In this document: in pieces, positions 35,959 through 47,589 of the stretch
Position numbering within the stretch: position 1 is the stretch's first letter
Layout of the letters: each line of letters starts with the position of its first letter
Assembly (NCBI GenBank): GCA_023853785.1
Contig: JAJIRX010000648.1
Coordinates: forward strand, 310,001 to 374,000
Length of the DNA stretch: 64,000 nucleotides
Origin: Psilocybe azurescens
Taxonomy: Eukaryota; Basidiomycota; Agaricomycetes; Agaricales; Agrocybaceae
Direction: 5' to 3'
The notes under the pieces: generated by a model
What the model saw: only the letters and a program-made list of their open reading frames with translations
The model's database searches: none
Told to the model about the DNA's origin: nothing
Translations under genes and position numbers: made by a program

Positions 35959-36461
35959 ATGGATAGCAATTCTAATGGTATGTTCTAGATTAAATTGAAT
36001 ACCTAATATTTATTAAGGCTGAATTGAGAATATGAAAATGCTTTTGGGACCATGGATTATGCCAATATCTATGGTTCACTGGGTGAAGAAGATTTACAGC
36101 TATTTCAGGACTTGGTAGATAGAGGAAGGTATGTAGATAGCTGGTTTAAATTTTAATAAAAAATTAAATTGGTTTATCCTTTCTCAAGTTCACTTCCTGC
36201 TTCTTCTGAGGGTGGCTTGGGGTTTTCTGATTTGGATCAACCATTCAGGTAAGCCTTGCTCATTTATATAAATTACTATTATTTATAGTAGAAGTGCAGA
36301 TCATGAGATCTAACAATAGGACTGCATTCTGTCACCATATTTACAGTTTACAGCTACCAACATACAGCTACAGTACAGTGGATGCCCTAACAGCTGTATT
36401 TGGTGGTACAGCGATGGGGGATGAAAAGCTCTGTATGTTGCTGGTTAGCAGCAAATTTTGA
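35959..36461 (+). CDS. 97-residue four-exon protein of unknown function carried by the TIR element
   Basis: Exons 35959-35977, 36029-36128, 36189-36248 and 36347-36461 are joined by three GT-AG introns (GTATGT, GTATGT and GTAAGC donors). Phases agree perfectly to a TGA, totalling 294 nt. The product is acidic and Ser/Tyr/Leu-rich: exon 2 encodes ENAFGTMDYANIYGSL and EEDLQLFQDLVDRG, exon 3 SSEGGLGFSDLDQPF, and exon 4 YSYSTVDALTAVFGG. No membrane segment, zinc or Myb signature is seen. PIF/Harbinger elements usually carry a transposase and a Myb-like protein; this resembles neither. It may be a 5' fragment of a longer protein, a captured host gene or an element-specific factor. Confidence 0.5.
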
Positions 36462-38300
36462 GTGGTATTTTTTTGTACAACTTGATCCTATAATGTGAGG
36501 TCTGATATTTCACTAAAAACCATGTGCAAAGAGGCAGGAATTGACATGCTTGCAGAGGTAATAGGCAGGTAATCAGGTATTTTGATATGATTTAGGGCAG
36601 AGTTTGGTTGTTTTGGATAAAAGAACAGGGTGGATAGGCTGAAACTGCAATGAATAATCAGACATACATGCTGTGGTTTGTTTTCAATCTTAAAACAATA
36701 GGTTTTCATTTATTTGAGGACAGGTAATAGCTGTACAGCCAATTTTTACCATTTTTACTGCTAACTGTACTGTCAAGGATCTGATTTTGTGCTTTATGGT
36801 ATGGATACAGAAGAACCATTGTGTTGAGGGAAATTGGTCTGGACTACAATTGTTGCGTTATCTTATCTTTCTATTTACTAACTACTATATTTGGCCATCA
36901 ACTTTCTTCTTTCATCTGGGGCCTTGGCAAGCCCCCTGCCTATTTGTTTTCCCTTCTTTTCAACTATGCAGTAGCACGCAATCCACATGGTATTTCCCAT
37001 GTGGACAGTACATAGAATTCATCTATGATAGTAGGACCTCAGCCATTTACTTTCCGTCTACGTTTGAGGTCTGTATGTTTCATCTATTTAGATTCTTTAT
37101 TTTACTTACTTTGTTCTGTAGTTTCTCATCTGTGCTTTGTAACTACAGGTATAATATATAGCCGTTTACTTTCCGTCTACGTCTGAGTTTCTCACCTGCA
37201 CTTTGTAACTACACATTGCTGTAGGACCACCATAACCTTATGGCTGTATGCTGTTATGGTATGGCATGCACCCCTATCTAACAACAGAAACAACCAGAAT
37301 CCCATCTGATACGTTGCAGCCTAGTCTTAAACATGTATGTGGAGAAAGAACATGTTGGAAATGTTTCAACATAGATTGCATTGAAGCTAAAAACAAAAGA
37401 GATTGACCTAATGCATGTGCATCATGTAATCATAAAGACTGGTGGAAAAGTAGTCGACATCCAACCCACTCATGTGAGCATCTGGGTAGAGATAATGGAA
37501 ATTAGTATACTTACCCTCCAAAATTTGCCTATATTGTACAAGTAGTAAATAGCCCTGAATTTTTAAGATTTTGCACAATTTTTGCTATAAAATTTGGACT
37601 AGAACTGAGTTAGGTGTGTTAATAACAAGGGAATTACAAGGTTTCTGAAGGAAAATAGATAAGATAAGATTAGCAGGAAAAGCCTCCTTTTTCTCTTTTT
37701 CCTCCTTTTCCTCTTTCCTTTTTAGTACATTATTTTTAAGCACCCACAAACATGCTAACCTAGCCTGGCATAATCGTGGTCGATTATGATTATTGATGGC
37801 ATTCATATTTTTCCCACAAGCCTAAATTGGGAAATGTCAACACAGCCACGACATGTCCGACGCTCATGGTCCCGATGCCGACGTCTATTGCCATACGTGT
37901 CCATCCCGCCCATCCTGCTGCTACTCCCCGCCTTCATGAATAACTTACCAGGGTTTCATAATTGGAGCAAATGAAGCGGTAAAAATATTTTATTACTTTT
38001 ATTTAATATGATTATCACGCAGCACCAGACAATGCTGAAAAACTGCTCCTTGGAGAGCAGCTCACTGTTGCTGACAATGAGCTCAGTGGTCCACAACGAG
38101 ATACCGAATAGTGCACAGCAAAGGTGACGTGTCATCCAAAATTGATAAGTTTCTTATTTGGGCTGGTGGGAATAATATGAATGCCATCAATAATCCATAA
38201 TCGATTATGATTATGCCATCCGAACAGACCCTAACAGTTTCTAACCTACGAGCAGTGAAGCCGCCGTGCTCGACGGCATAAACAATCCTCTAGTTCTCAA

Positions 38301-40178
38301 ATGCCGAGCGACACATTGGCTTCGACACATGCGTTGGGTGTTGAGCTTTCGGACGAAATGGATCCTTCATCGAACAAGGACAACCAGCAAGTTTCCAATC
38401 AATACATGAGAATGTTGGTATATTTCCTAACTGAACTAATGGTGACGAACTTTTAGGGATCAAGCCCAAGTCACATTTGGTCTCAACTCAGCCCATTCCG
38501 AAGGTTCTGAACTATTTATGTCACCACAAGCTCAATTAATAGGCACCTTTGAACTCGTCGAGTTGATTTTCTCTTTTTTGACTCCCCGATCGGAAGTCAA
38601 AGGATCAAGGAAAACCCTTCTCAACGCAGCTCTGACATGCAAAGCCTTTTTCAACCCGGCAATGGATATATTGTGGAGCTCGATCGACTCTTGGACGGCT
38701 CTACTGAAGTTGATTCCCAAAGTGCAATATTTACCTTCGGGCGGGATGCGTACAAATTTATTCGTGAGTTTGAACCTTCCGGTTCCTTCCGAATGTCAGC
38801 ATAAGTTTAGGGTGATTAATTTCTTTGTAGACAACAACCGATGTTCTTGATGAAGACGATCTTCAAAGATTATGTCTCTATTCGCAACGCGTCAAATGTA
38901 TTCGGTTTTCTAATTTCACTGAGTTTGTGTCGACCCACATATATTCATCTATCAAACATCTTTCCCCCAACAATATTTTTCCAAACCTGGCCAAGCTCCA
39001 CATCGATGATATCGGAGGCTTGTACATGGATAATCTCAATGGTTTATCTATCATTCCATCGCCATCGCTTTTCTCCCTTCATATAGGGCGGCATCACCCC
39101 TCCCACAGAAGTATTTACCGCTTCTTTTATTTTAGGTCTTTTAACACAGGCAAAATACATTTCAGATGTTACACTATTGGGCCAGTTCAGCAACATCATC
39201 TTGAAGCGGTTGGCTGATTTCACCATGCTGGAGATTCTTTTCTTACAAATTCAAACGGCTGCGCTCGACATCGACTTTATATTAGAGACTTGCTCGACAC
39301 TCACCAAACTAAAGCATTTCACGTTGAGTCTGAATGCTCAATTATCGATGACAAACGCACATTCAAAGAGGCCCTTTGTATTCGGACGCTCTTCAAAAGG
39401 TTCTTTTAAGCGGATCTGCCTTTTGTATATCGTATGTTCTTCAAGTCATGCGTTCCGTCAAACTGGAAAAAGTTGGCCTCAATATATTGATATTGGGATC
39501 TGGCGGTTCCCCGATTTCGATTAAAGAATGCTTGAAAGGTGTTCCCGCCGTGACTTTACCCCTTGCCTTAGATCGGTGGAGATCAGGGCGGACAGAACTG
39601 TGCCAATACATTGGGAGAACTTGAAACAGCCCTGGAGAAAGCTCCGGCATTTCAAATCACAAGTCGATTGCCTATCAGAATCCAAAATAAACGAGCTTTT
39701 ACGGTCGGGGAGTTGGGAGCGTCTACGAACATTAAAACTTGAGATCTGCCGAGTGAACTCAGGAGAGAGTGGTCTGTGGCTGTATGACCTGGTTGTGTTT
39801 GCTCAAAACTGCCCCGCACTTCAAACTTTGGCCATCTCCCTCAGCAAAATTGTCCATGGACCGGAAGATATTCAAGTACTGGAGTCATGTTTTTCTGAAA
39901 ACGAGTTATGGTCAAACCATGGACTGGAGAATTTGGAGATTCTACCAATGGCCTTATACCCCAATGATCTTGCCAACGGAGTGTTCAATAATACCATGAA
40001 GGATGCGTTGGTTGTTTCTCGGTTTATTTTTGAATTGTTTTGCGACATTCGTCAACTCACTTTCTCTGGGCCAACAAACATGTGGTTTCAAGGTGTAAAT
40101 GCGATGGTTGACAACTACCGAGCGATACGAGCAAAGTACGATCATGGGTATGAGCTGTACTCTATACAGCATCAGTGA
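38301..40178 (+). CDS. F-box protein with LRR-like region (copy 2), frame disturbed
   Basis: The F-box core FELVELIFSFLTPRS is followed by LLNAALTCKAFFNPAMDILW and SIDSWTALLKLIPKV, then LRR-like segments to YELYSIQHQ at 40178. The upstream ATG at 38301 opens an acidic leader whose 39-bp intron (38418-38456) does not quite keep phase, so translation may instead start at 38518. A clear intron is 38764-38830. The frame breaks at GGG 39086-39088 (removing one G restores TPPTEVFTASFILGLL), and again around 39370-39540. Some breaks are probably sequence errors, but several in one gene leave open that it is decaying. It is the intact-most relative of the split copy at 51.3-59.1 kb. Confidence 0.6.
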
Positions 40179-40345
40179 TCACTGGACCCAGGAGAACCAG
40201 TTGGCGTTGAGATGTTTAGCGCGGGGTGACTTTGTAATTGCCCAATACACAACACCCAATCAAATATTTATATTGATCAGTTCAATCTGGGAGGGTAAGC
40301 TCGTAAGGCTTATTACAATAACTAGTTTAGCAGAGTACAGACTTA

Positions 40346-41742
40346 GACGATCGCTCTGGGGTGATCACTAGTAGCTAGAGAACACTTTTACAGGCTAGTA
40401 CACACAAGGCACTTGAATAGTAAGGGTGATCTCTCTTATATGAGGGCGATCACCAATATCAGGGGGATTGCTTTTGGGGGCGAGTGTACACGGGACACTT
40501 GACAATTTCTCTTTATATAACCCAAACTCAAACTTTGTCAAACACTATAAGCGATCACCCATATTAACATGTAGTAGATCCTTGGTTCCTATAAGCAACT
40601 GGGCACACTAGTCCACAGTCCTTAGTTTACTATAGGCAACGTCCTGAAAACAGTCGGATTTCTCTGACAGTCGTCCCTAGTTACTATGAGCGATCACTAG
40701 CCTTTATAGGGTTCCCACCCGTACTTAATAATCCCCAGGGCAGTCTTACTATAGGCAACGTCCTGAACAGTCGGAGTTCTCTGACAGTCGTCCCTAGTTA
40801 CTATGAGCAATCGCTAGTCGTATAGGGTTCCAATCCGTACTTAACAATCCCCAGGGCAGTCCACGGATGACTTATAAAAGCCTGCTTATCAAGTCTAATA
40901 GACCTGATGTTGAATATCACAATGGCGATCGCTCACAAAACCAGGTAGCGCCCTAATTGCTTAAGGTGAACTGCAGTGTTCGATCTCTTATCACACAAAT
41001 CACTAGTCCTCAAGTGTTAACACTAGAATTCTTATTCAGAGTAAATTCTGATATCAAATCTGGGGTGTAAATTACTTGGTTCCTATTCTAAGATACAGGA
41101 CTGTTTTTATAGACTAAATAGATACTTTGGCTTGTGATAATTGAAAGAGACTAAGAGAAAAGGAAGGAAATGGACCGCGTGCTGCCTAGCCTTTGCTGCA
41201 CCAATTATAATAGTGGAAAGTACTAGTTTGCCTGGGCTACGGCGCTTATTTGAAGATAACATGGTTGTCCATGCGGCAGTGCCTTCTTGGGTAGCGATCA
41301 CCCGACTTATTTTATCAGATGGCTCGCGGCTAAGGCATGTCAGGACTAGATTACTTAGGGGTATATTTCCTAGGAAACCCTCCCAAGGTTCCCCAGCACA
41401 GTTGCTATTGGTTTAGGACCCCTGGAACAGCAGGTGCCCTTATCATGAGGCAAGTTACCTCTAGTATTGTGTGGCGATCGCTGGCTGGGCGATCGCTCAC
41501 TCACGTTGGCTGTATTGCAAATTACAAGTTTTTATAGTCGGATCTAGTAGACCGCCATATGCTGAGTTGTACACAAGATTTCGATTGCCAATACATTCGG
41601 TCCGTGGGGCGATCACCCGTGTGGCGCAGTGATGCCTGATCCCCAAGCGGTTGATCACCTAGTTTAGTGAACAGCCTTTGTGAGGCCTGGACACAGTGAT
41701 CGCTTTTGCTAATTAATAAGGTTTTCATCACTTGGTGATCGC
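40346..41742. repeat. Scattered array of GCGATCGC/GCGATCAC octamers
   Basis: Matches to GYGATCRC-type octamers occur at about 40361, 40446, 40551, 40690, 40925, 41294, 41474, 41489, 41609, 41696 and 41735, with further near matches at 40348, 40808, 41650 and 41850. An 8-bp palindrome this often in 1.4 kb is far above chance. The CAC/GTG variants are what CpG to TpG decay of GCGATCGC would give. Confidence 0.65.
40627..40861. repeat. 119-bp direct tandem duplication, two copies
   Basis: Copies start at 40627 and 40746 with TTACTATAGGCAACGTCCTG and end with CCCCAGGGCAGTC. They differ by scattered substitutions and small indels (roughly 90% alike). Confidence 0.85.
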
Positions 41743-42335
41743 TTGTAAGACACTGGTGGGTGTTACCCCTTGTAAGAGCCAAGGTCATTTCTTAAGGGTT
41801 TCTTCTTTGCATGGGACTAATAGTATGATCAATGGAGCGGGCAATCGCTTCGGACGCTCGGTTAGGGTTGCTTTGATAGCTGTGTAGGAAACTAAAGGTA
41901 GTCTTTGATTCGTAGCACTGATTAATAGGCCACACTACACCTTAGTTAGTTTGTAAGGTCTATTACTCTTGTTGGCCCACTAGGAAGTAAAGCCTCAAAG
42001 CCTAATAGTCTGGCTGTATCTCCTACCCTTCACTAGTATAATGTACTAGTTTATTACAGATAACAATCGCAAAAATAAGGGCCTCTGTATCTCACTATGA
42101 ATTGTAAGCTCAGAATGGTTTACACCCTTTCAGCCGTCGTACAAGTAAGTAGAGGAGAGTAGTTTTGGAGCTAGATGTTTCAAAATTGTGAGTCGTCGTT
42201 AGAGCTTGGTTATAGTTTCTAGAATCGCAGGCTTAATTTTGATGGACATTGATGGGTTGACCACTGAGTACTGGGCACTGGCTTAATTCTTGAAAGTTCG
42301 ATCACATTGATTCCAACAAGTCTTGGGGATGTGGG

Positions 42336-42759
42336 TGTTACGACAAGTCTTTTTCTTTTTCTTTTCTCTTTTCCTTTCTTTTCTTTTCCTTTTTCTTTGT
42401 CATCTTCCACATCATTGATACATCATCATATGTTCTGATGAACTTTGTCTTCCATGATATCTATGAAACTCCATCATATCTTTGATGGGCTTTCACTTCC
42501 ATCTTTTATGATACATCTTTTGATGAACATTTGATCTGTATCTGCTATTCTTATATACATCTGCTGATGAACATTCTCTCTCATTTCAACTTGCTGTACA
42601 GTTCATAGTATTTATACCAGGAAGGATCCACTGTATTCTTTAGCTAGTTCTTGAGAATCCAATCTGCTTAACCTGCTCAACTTGAACTTGAACTTGTTCT
42701 TGTAAACGATTGGTGGTTAGATTACGCACACTGCGTGATTCTAACTTGAGATCATAACA
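42336..42759 (+). repeat. 5' LTR
   Basis: Starts TGTTACGACAAGTC and ends GATCATAACA. It contains a long pyrimidine tract (42349-42400), a TATA-like TATTTATACC at 42609, and the presumed transcript start near 42641. Confidence 0.92.
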
Positions 42760-42760
42760 A

Positions 42761-42771
42761 AAGAACTAGCT
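42761..42771 (+). promoter_or_regulatory. Self-priming primer-binding site
   Basis: AAGAACTAGCT, one base after the 5' LTR, is perfectly complementary to the 11 nt AGCTAGTTCTT at 42642-42652 in the LTR, about 30 bp after the TATA box and so at the expected 5' end of the RNA. This is the geometry of Tf1/sushi self-primed reverse transcription. I saw no tRNA 3'-end match. Confidence 0.6.
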
Positions 42772-42827
42772 TCTCTCTACCATACTGCTTTGTCCACAAA
42801 CAGTATCGGGAGCTTGAACCAGACACC

Positions 42828-43925
42828 ATGACATCTCAATGTGGAACTTTCTCCGCAAACTACGACACCGACAACAGTGGTGAATGAATGCCTACATCAG
42901 ATGTTCAACCCACTACCCGAACTCCAGGACTATTGTCAGGAGAAGAATACTTCACTGACGCCTCTGAAACCTCTGAACCTCTGAACCACAAATGGTTGAC
43001 CAACAAATGACAATCGACACCCCAAAGACAAGGGAACTCTCTCTTAGCAAACCTATGCCCTTCAATGGCGAACAGTTTAAGAGCAAGAAATTCCTTCAAG
43101 AATGTATCCTCTACATGGGGATCAACAAGGACGTCTATGATACTGAACTGAAACAGATTGCGTTTCATTCTCTCTTTCATGCAAGAAGGGAACATGGTCG
43201 TTTGGAAACAACAATTCGTCCAGAACAAACTGAACCTCAACACAGGGGACATCGACTTACCGACATACAAGGGATTTATTGATGAATTCCAGAAGGCATT
43301 CAAGCCAGAAGAAGAAGACATTGATGCATTGGACAAATTAAAAATGCTTCAACAAAGGAACCTGACCGCCGAACAACTAGTAACCAAGTTCAAACTACTG
43401 GTTGGAGAGGTGGGAATGTCTAACGACTCCGACACTGTGAACAAACTCCTGATCGAAATGTTCAAAGAAGTGCTGAACCCAGCGCTAGTACAGAAGATCA
43501 TCCAGTCTGAGAAGAGGCCCACCAAAATCAAAGAATGGTACGACAAAGCCATGTCCTTTGATAGAAGCTATCGACTCGCTATGGCAATAAAAGGCCCATC
43601 TCGATCAAACGTGCAATTTATTCCCAAATCCGCACCAAGAAAGGACCCCTTCACAATGGATGTCGATGTCATGACCACCGAGAAACAAACAAGCCTCATG
43701 AAAAAGGGGGCTTGTTTCAGATGCAAACAACCAGGACATCTCGCTGTAGATTGCCCTCAGAAGAAGAAGAACAATCCTTTCATACTGAAGGAATTACCGA
43801 AAAAGAAATGGACAGCAAAGGACATCCATGCCCATATCCAGGAACTGAACATAAAAGAGAGAGAAGAACTGGCGAGTTTGGCAATGGAAGACCAGGAGGA
43901 GGACACAAACACTGAGGATTTTTAA
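42828..43925 (+). pseudogene. Gag-like polyprotein, disrupted
   Basis: Capsid/nucleocapsid part of the Gypsy element. The main frame (43158-43925) contains the capsid-like helices (IDEFQKAFKPEEED, LVTKFKLLVGEVG) and one CCHC knuckle CFRCKQPGHLAVDC, then a Lys/Glu tail. The upstream part lies in two other frames, with a stop at about 42886 and a one-base shift near 43160. No intact Gag can be read. Confidence 0.85.
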
Positions 43926-43939
43926 AACGGAGAACCGAA

Positions 43940-46900
43940 TTGACGTCGGTCTCTCCACGATTAGGCATCTATTCTGTATTTATGGCTACACTTGAGAATA
44001 AATCTATGCATTTACCGATTTTTTCTCTGCCATAAAAAACAGAAGGCCACAAATCGTCAAAACCTCAGGTCTAATTGACTCAGAGCTGGTGGAAAATTCA
44101 TCGACCAAAACTATGCTAGGAAACTAGGACTTGAACAAAAAGCCTTGAAGAAAAACCTCACAGTATACAATGTGGATGGAACTCTCAACAAGAAAGGAAC
44201 GATCTCTACCTTTGTAGAACTCAATCTTACCATCAGGAACAGAATGAACAAGGAAATTCTATTTGTCTCTGGACTAGGACGACAAAAGATTATTTTAGGT
44301 CTACCTTGGCTTCAAAAACAAAACCCCAACATTGATTGGGAAACTGGAAAGGTTAAATGGAGGGTTTCCAAATCCATCCGCACTACCACTATAGAAGAAG
44401 AACTGGAAGAAACTGAACCGATCATAGACATCATGGACACCATGGATGCACCACTTGAGGACTTCAATGCTTTGGTAATAGATTTTATCGAAGCAAAAGA
44501 CTCTGAAGAAATGGACCAGGCATGGATCAATGCAAAACCACGGCTTCACAAACTCTGGCAATGAAACACGAAAACAAGACACCTGCTAAACCTCTGGAAG
44601 AACTTATTCCCCCAGACCTCCACGACTACCTCGGACTTTTCGACAAAAAGCAGCAGATCGATTTCCCATCTCAAGACCCTGGGACCACAAAATCGAACTG
44701 AAACCTGGGTTCAAACCGAAACCATGCAAATTCTACAGCCTCACCCCAGAAGAACAAATCGAACAGGACAAATTTCTTAAGGAAATGCTGGACAAAGGAT
44801 ATATCATCAAATCAGAATCGGACATCACATCACCTTTTTTTCTTTGTAGCCAAGAAAGACGGAAAACTGTGACCTTGCCAGGACTATCAATATCTAAACG
44901 AATGGACAATAAAGAATGCCTACCCTTTGCAACAAATTCCTGATCTACTGGACAAACTCAAAGGAGCAAAATTCTTTACCAAGTTAGACATCAGGCAAGG
45001 ATACAACAATGTTCACATTCGAAAGGAAGATCAACAGAAAGCTGCCTTCAAAATGAATCGAGGACTCTTTGAACCCACAGTTATGTTCTTCGGATTATGC
45101 AATTCCCCGGCCACCTTTCAATCCATGATGGATTCGCTGTTCAAAGGTGAAATCTCTGGAGGATTCGTGATTATCTACATGGACAACATCTTAATTTTTG
45201 CCAAAAATCAAGAAGATTTGGCAAAATACAAACGGATTGTCCTACAAAGACTAAAGGATAATGACCTGTACCTCAAACCAGAAAAATATGTCTTCAGACA
45301 ACGAAAAGTCGAATACCTGGGAATGATAATCAAAAAGGAAAAATCTCCATGGACCAATCAAAACTTAAAGGGATCCGAGACTGGCCTGCGCCTACCACAG
45401 TCAAGCAAGTCAGAGGATTTCTGGGATTTGGAAATTTCTACCGAAAATTCATCAGGAAGTTCTCTGACGGTAGCACAACCCCTGAACAATCTCCTAAAGA
45501 AGGACAAGAAATTCGAATGGATGGACGCAGCTCAACGAGTGTTCAATGAACTAAAATGACGATTCACTGAAGAACCGGTTCTCTCGATGCCAGACCCAAG
45601 TAAACCATTTCAAATCGAATGCAATGCCTCTAAATATGCATCTGGAGCTGTTCTGACTCAACTCAATGGAAACAGCGAAAGACACCCGTGCGCATTTATT
45701 TCAAAAACCTTCTCTCGCGATGGAAAGAAACTACAAAATCTATGATCGAGAACTCCTGGCAATTGTACGAGCATTACAGGAATGGAGACACTACATTCAA
45801 GGATCCGAACATACAACGATCATTCATTCTGACCACAAGAACCTGACCTACTTCAGAAGCCCAAGAAATCTGAACAGACAGCAAGCTCGATGGTCATTAT
45901 TCCTATCCAAATTTGATCTGAAACTAATCCACATGCCTGGGACAAAAATGATTCAATCCGATGCCTTATTAAGAAGACCAGATTTTATCCCAGACGAAGA
46001 CCACGATAACGAAGATGTGACTCTTTACCAGAGGAACTTTTCATCAATCTAATCGACACTGAACTACAACAGAAAATCATTGATTCAGAAGAATCCAACA
46101 CGGATATTGCAGAAATCTTGAAAGCTCTACTACAAGGAGGACCACCGAAATTACAAACCGACCTCGGCGACTGGAGAACAGAAGAATTCAACAGGAAAAA
46201 CATCATTTTTTATAAAGACAAAACATATATACCAAAGAACCAAAACCTACAGCAACAAGTGGTAAAATCCCTTCACGATCTACCATCAGCAGGACACCCC
46301 GGAGAACTTGAAACTTACAACACAGTAAAGGCACATTACTGGTGGCCAGGACTACGATCCTTCGTAAAATAATACATCAAAGGCTGCAGAATCTGTCAAC
46401 AATTCAAAATTAACAGAAACCCTTCTCACCTGTCTTTCATGCCAATCGCCAGGACCGACTTCTATGCAACCATTTGCAAACTGTTCAATGGACTTTCTAA
46501 CCGACTTACCACCAGTTAAGAACAGTGCGGGACAGATTGTGGATGCAATCATAGTCGTGGTAGACCATGGGCTTACTAAGGGGGTGATTTTAATACCTTG
46601 CCGGAAAAAGGAGAACTGGGAGAGGCACTTGATGCAGAAGGAGCAGCTCAACTCTTACTCGACAATCTCTTCAAACGATTTGGACTCCCAGACAGCATCA
46701 TCTCTGACCGAGACCCCCTATTCACCGCTTAAAAGTCTTCCAAGAACTCATGAAACTCTTGGGAATCAAGTCCAAATTAACCACAGCTTATCATCCAATA
46801 GGAGACGGAACCACTGAGTGATTCAACCAAGAAATAGAAGCCTACCTATCTATCTATTGCTCGTCACACCCAACCGACTGGAACAAGTCAATTGGAACAT

Positions 46901-47572
46901 TGGAGTTCACTCACAACAACAGGAAACACTCTGAAAGGGCCAAAACCCCGTTCGAACTCACCTTAGGTTCATCTCCGTTGGCCATTCCACTTGCATTCGA
47001 GAACACCAAAGCCCCATCAGTGGAGGAAAAAGTCAAACATCTCCTAAAAGATTGAGAAGAAGCATTAGCCGCCCATGAACTTGCAAGACAAAGGATAGCC
47101 GAACGACGAAAATTGAACTTCAAACCGTTTGAGAAAGGAACAAAAGTTTGGCTAGACTCCTGCAACATCTCCACTAGGTACCATTCGAAGATGAAACCAA
47201 AACGAGAAGGCCCGTTCGCGATCACAGAAGTCTTGGGACCTCTCATGTACAGACTCAAAATACCTAAGATATGGAAGATCCACAACATTTTCCACACCAC
47301 TCTACTCATGCCATACAAAGAGACTGGAAACATACAGACCAAACTTCCCTAGACCACCACCTGAGATCAAAAATCAGGAAGAACACTGGGAAGTCAAAAC
47401 TATTTTGAATCACAGAAAGACAGGACGAAAACCCAAGAAAGGAAAGCGGAAATATCAATACCTTATCAAATGGACCGGATTCCCTATCTCCGAAGCAATG
47501 TGGGAAAAAGACGACACATTCGACAATGACAGCGAGATTCTTCGAGAATACCACCAATTACACAAGCTCTAA
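43940..47572 (+). pseudogene. Pol: protease, RT, RNase H, integrase, chromodomain, disrupted
   Basis: Visible in order: a protease whose DSG active site is broken by a missing base near 44084, with later ILGLPWL; RT (about 44700-45350) with LDIRQGYNNVHI and FGLCNSPATFQ; RNase H (45590-46000) with ECNASKYASGAVL and YDRELLAIV; integrase with an HHCC region (HPGELETY...CRICQQF) and core; and a chromodomain ending KYQYLIKWTGFP...MWEKDD at 47572. RT has YMDN instead of YxDD (Asn codon 45185-45187). In-frame stops (for example 45557 and 46370) and shifts make it non-functional as written. Confidence 0.88.
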
Positions 47573-47589
47573 TCATCACTACCATCCTG

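Larger units (their letters stand above)
35618..38231. mobile_element. PIF/Harbinger-like TIR element, 2.6 kb
   Basis: The left end is GGGTCTGTTCGGGTGGCATA and the right end, reverse-complemented, is GGGTCTGTTCGGATGGCATA. Both are flanked by TAA (35615-35617 and 38232-38234), the 3-bp TWA duplication expected of PIF/Harbinger and Tourist elements. Subterminal sequence is also repeated inside: 37738-37816 is an inverted partial copy of the left end (CCCACAAACATGCTAACCTA) joined to an inverted copy of the right-end block found at 38168-38220, which suggests nested or rearranged ends. No DDE transposase ORF was recognised. The only clean gene is the 97-residue one at 35959-36461. Confidence 0.7.
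40179..42335. other. Non-coding block rich in GATC-centred octamers
   Basis: No gene supported. It holds a 119-bp tandem duplication and about a dozen GCGATCGC/GCGATCAC-like octamers. Composition differs from neighbours. It may be an old non-autonomous element, but I found no termini. Confidence 0.5.

Noticed and set aside
40346..41742. Cyanobacterial contamination, because GCGATCGC is the HIP1 motif
   Set aside because: No bacterial genes are present, and the block lies between two fungal genes and retroelements with fungal composition.
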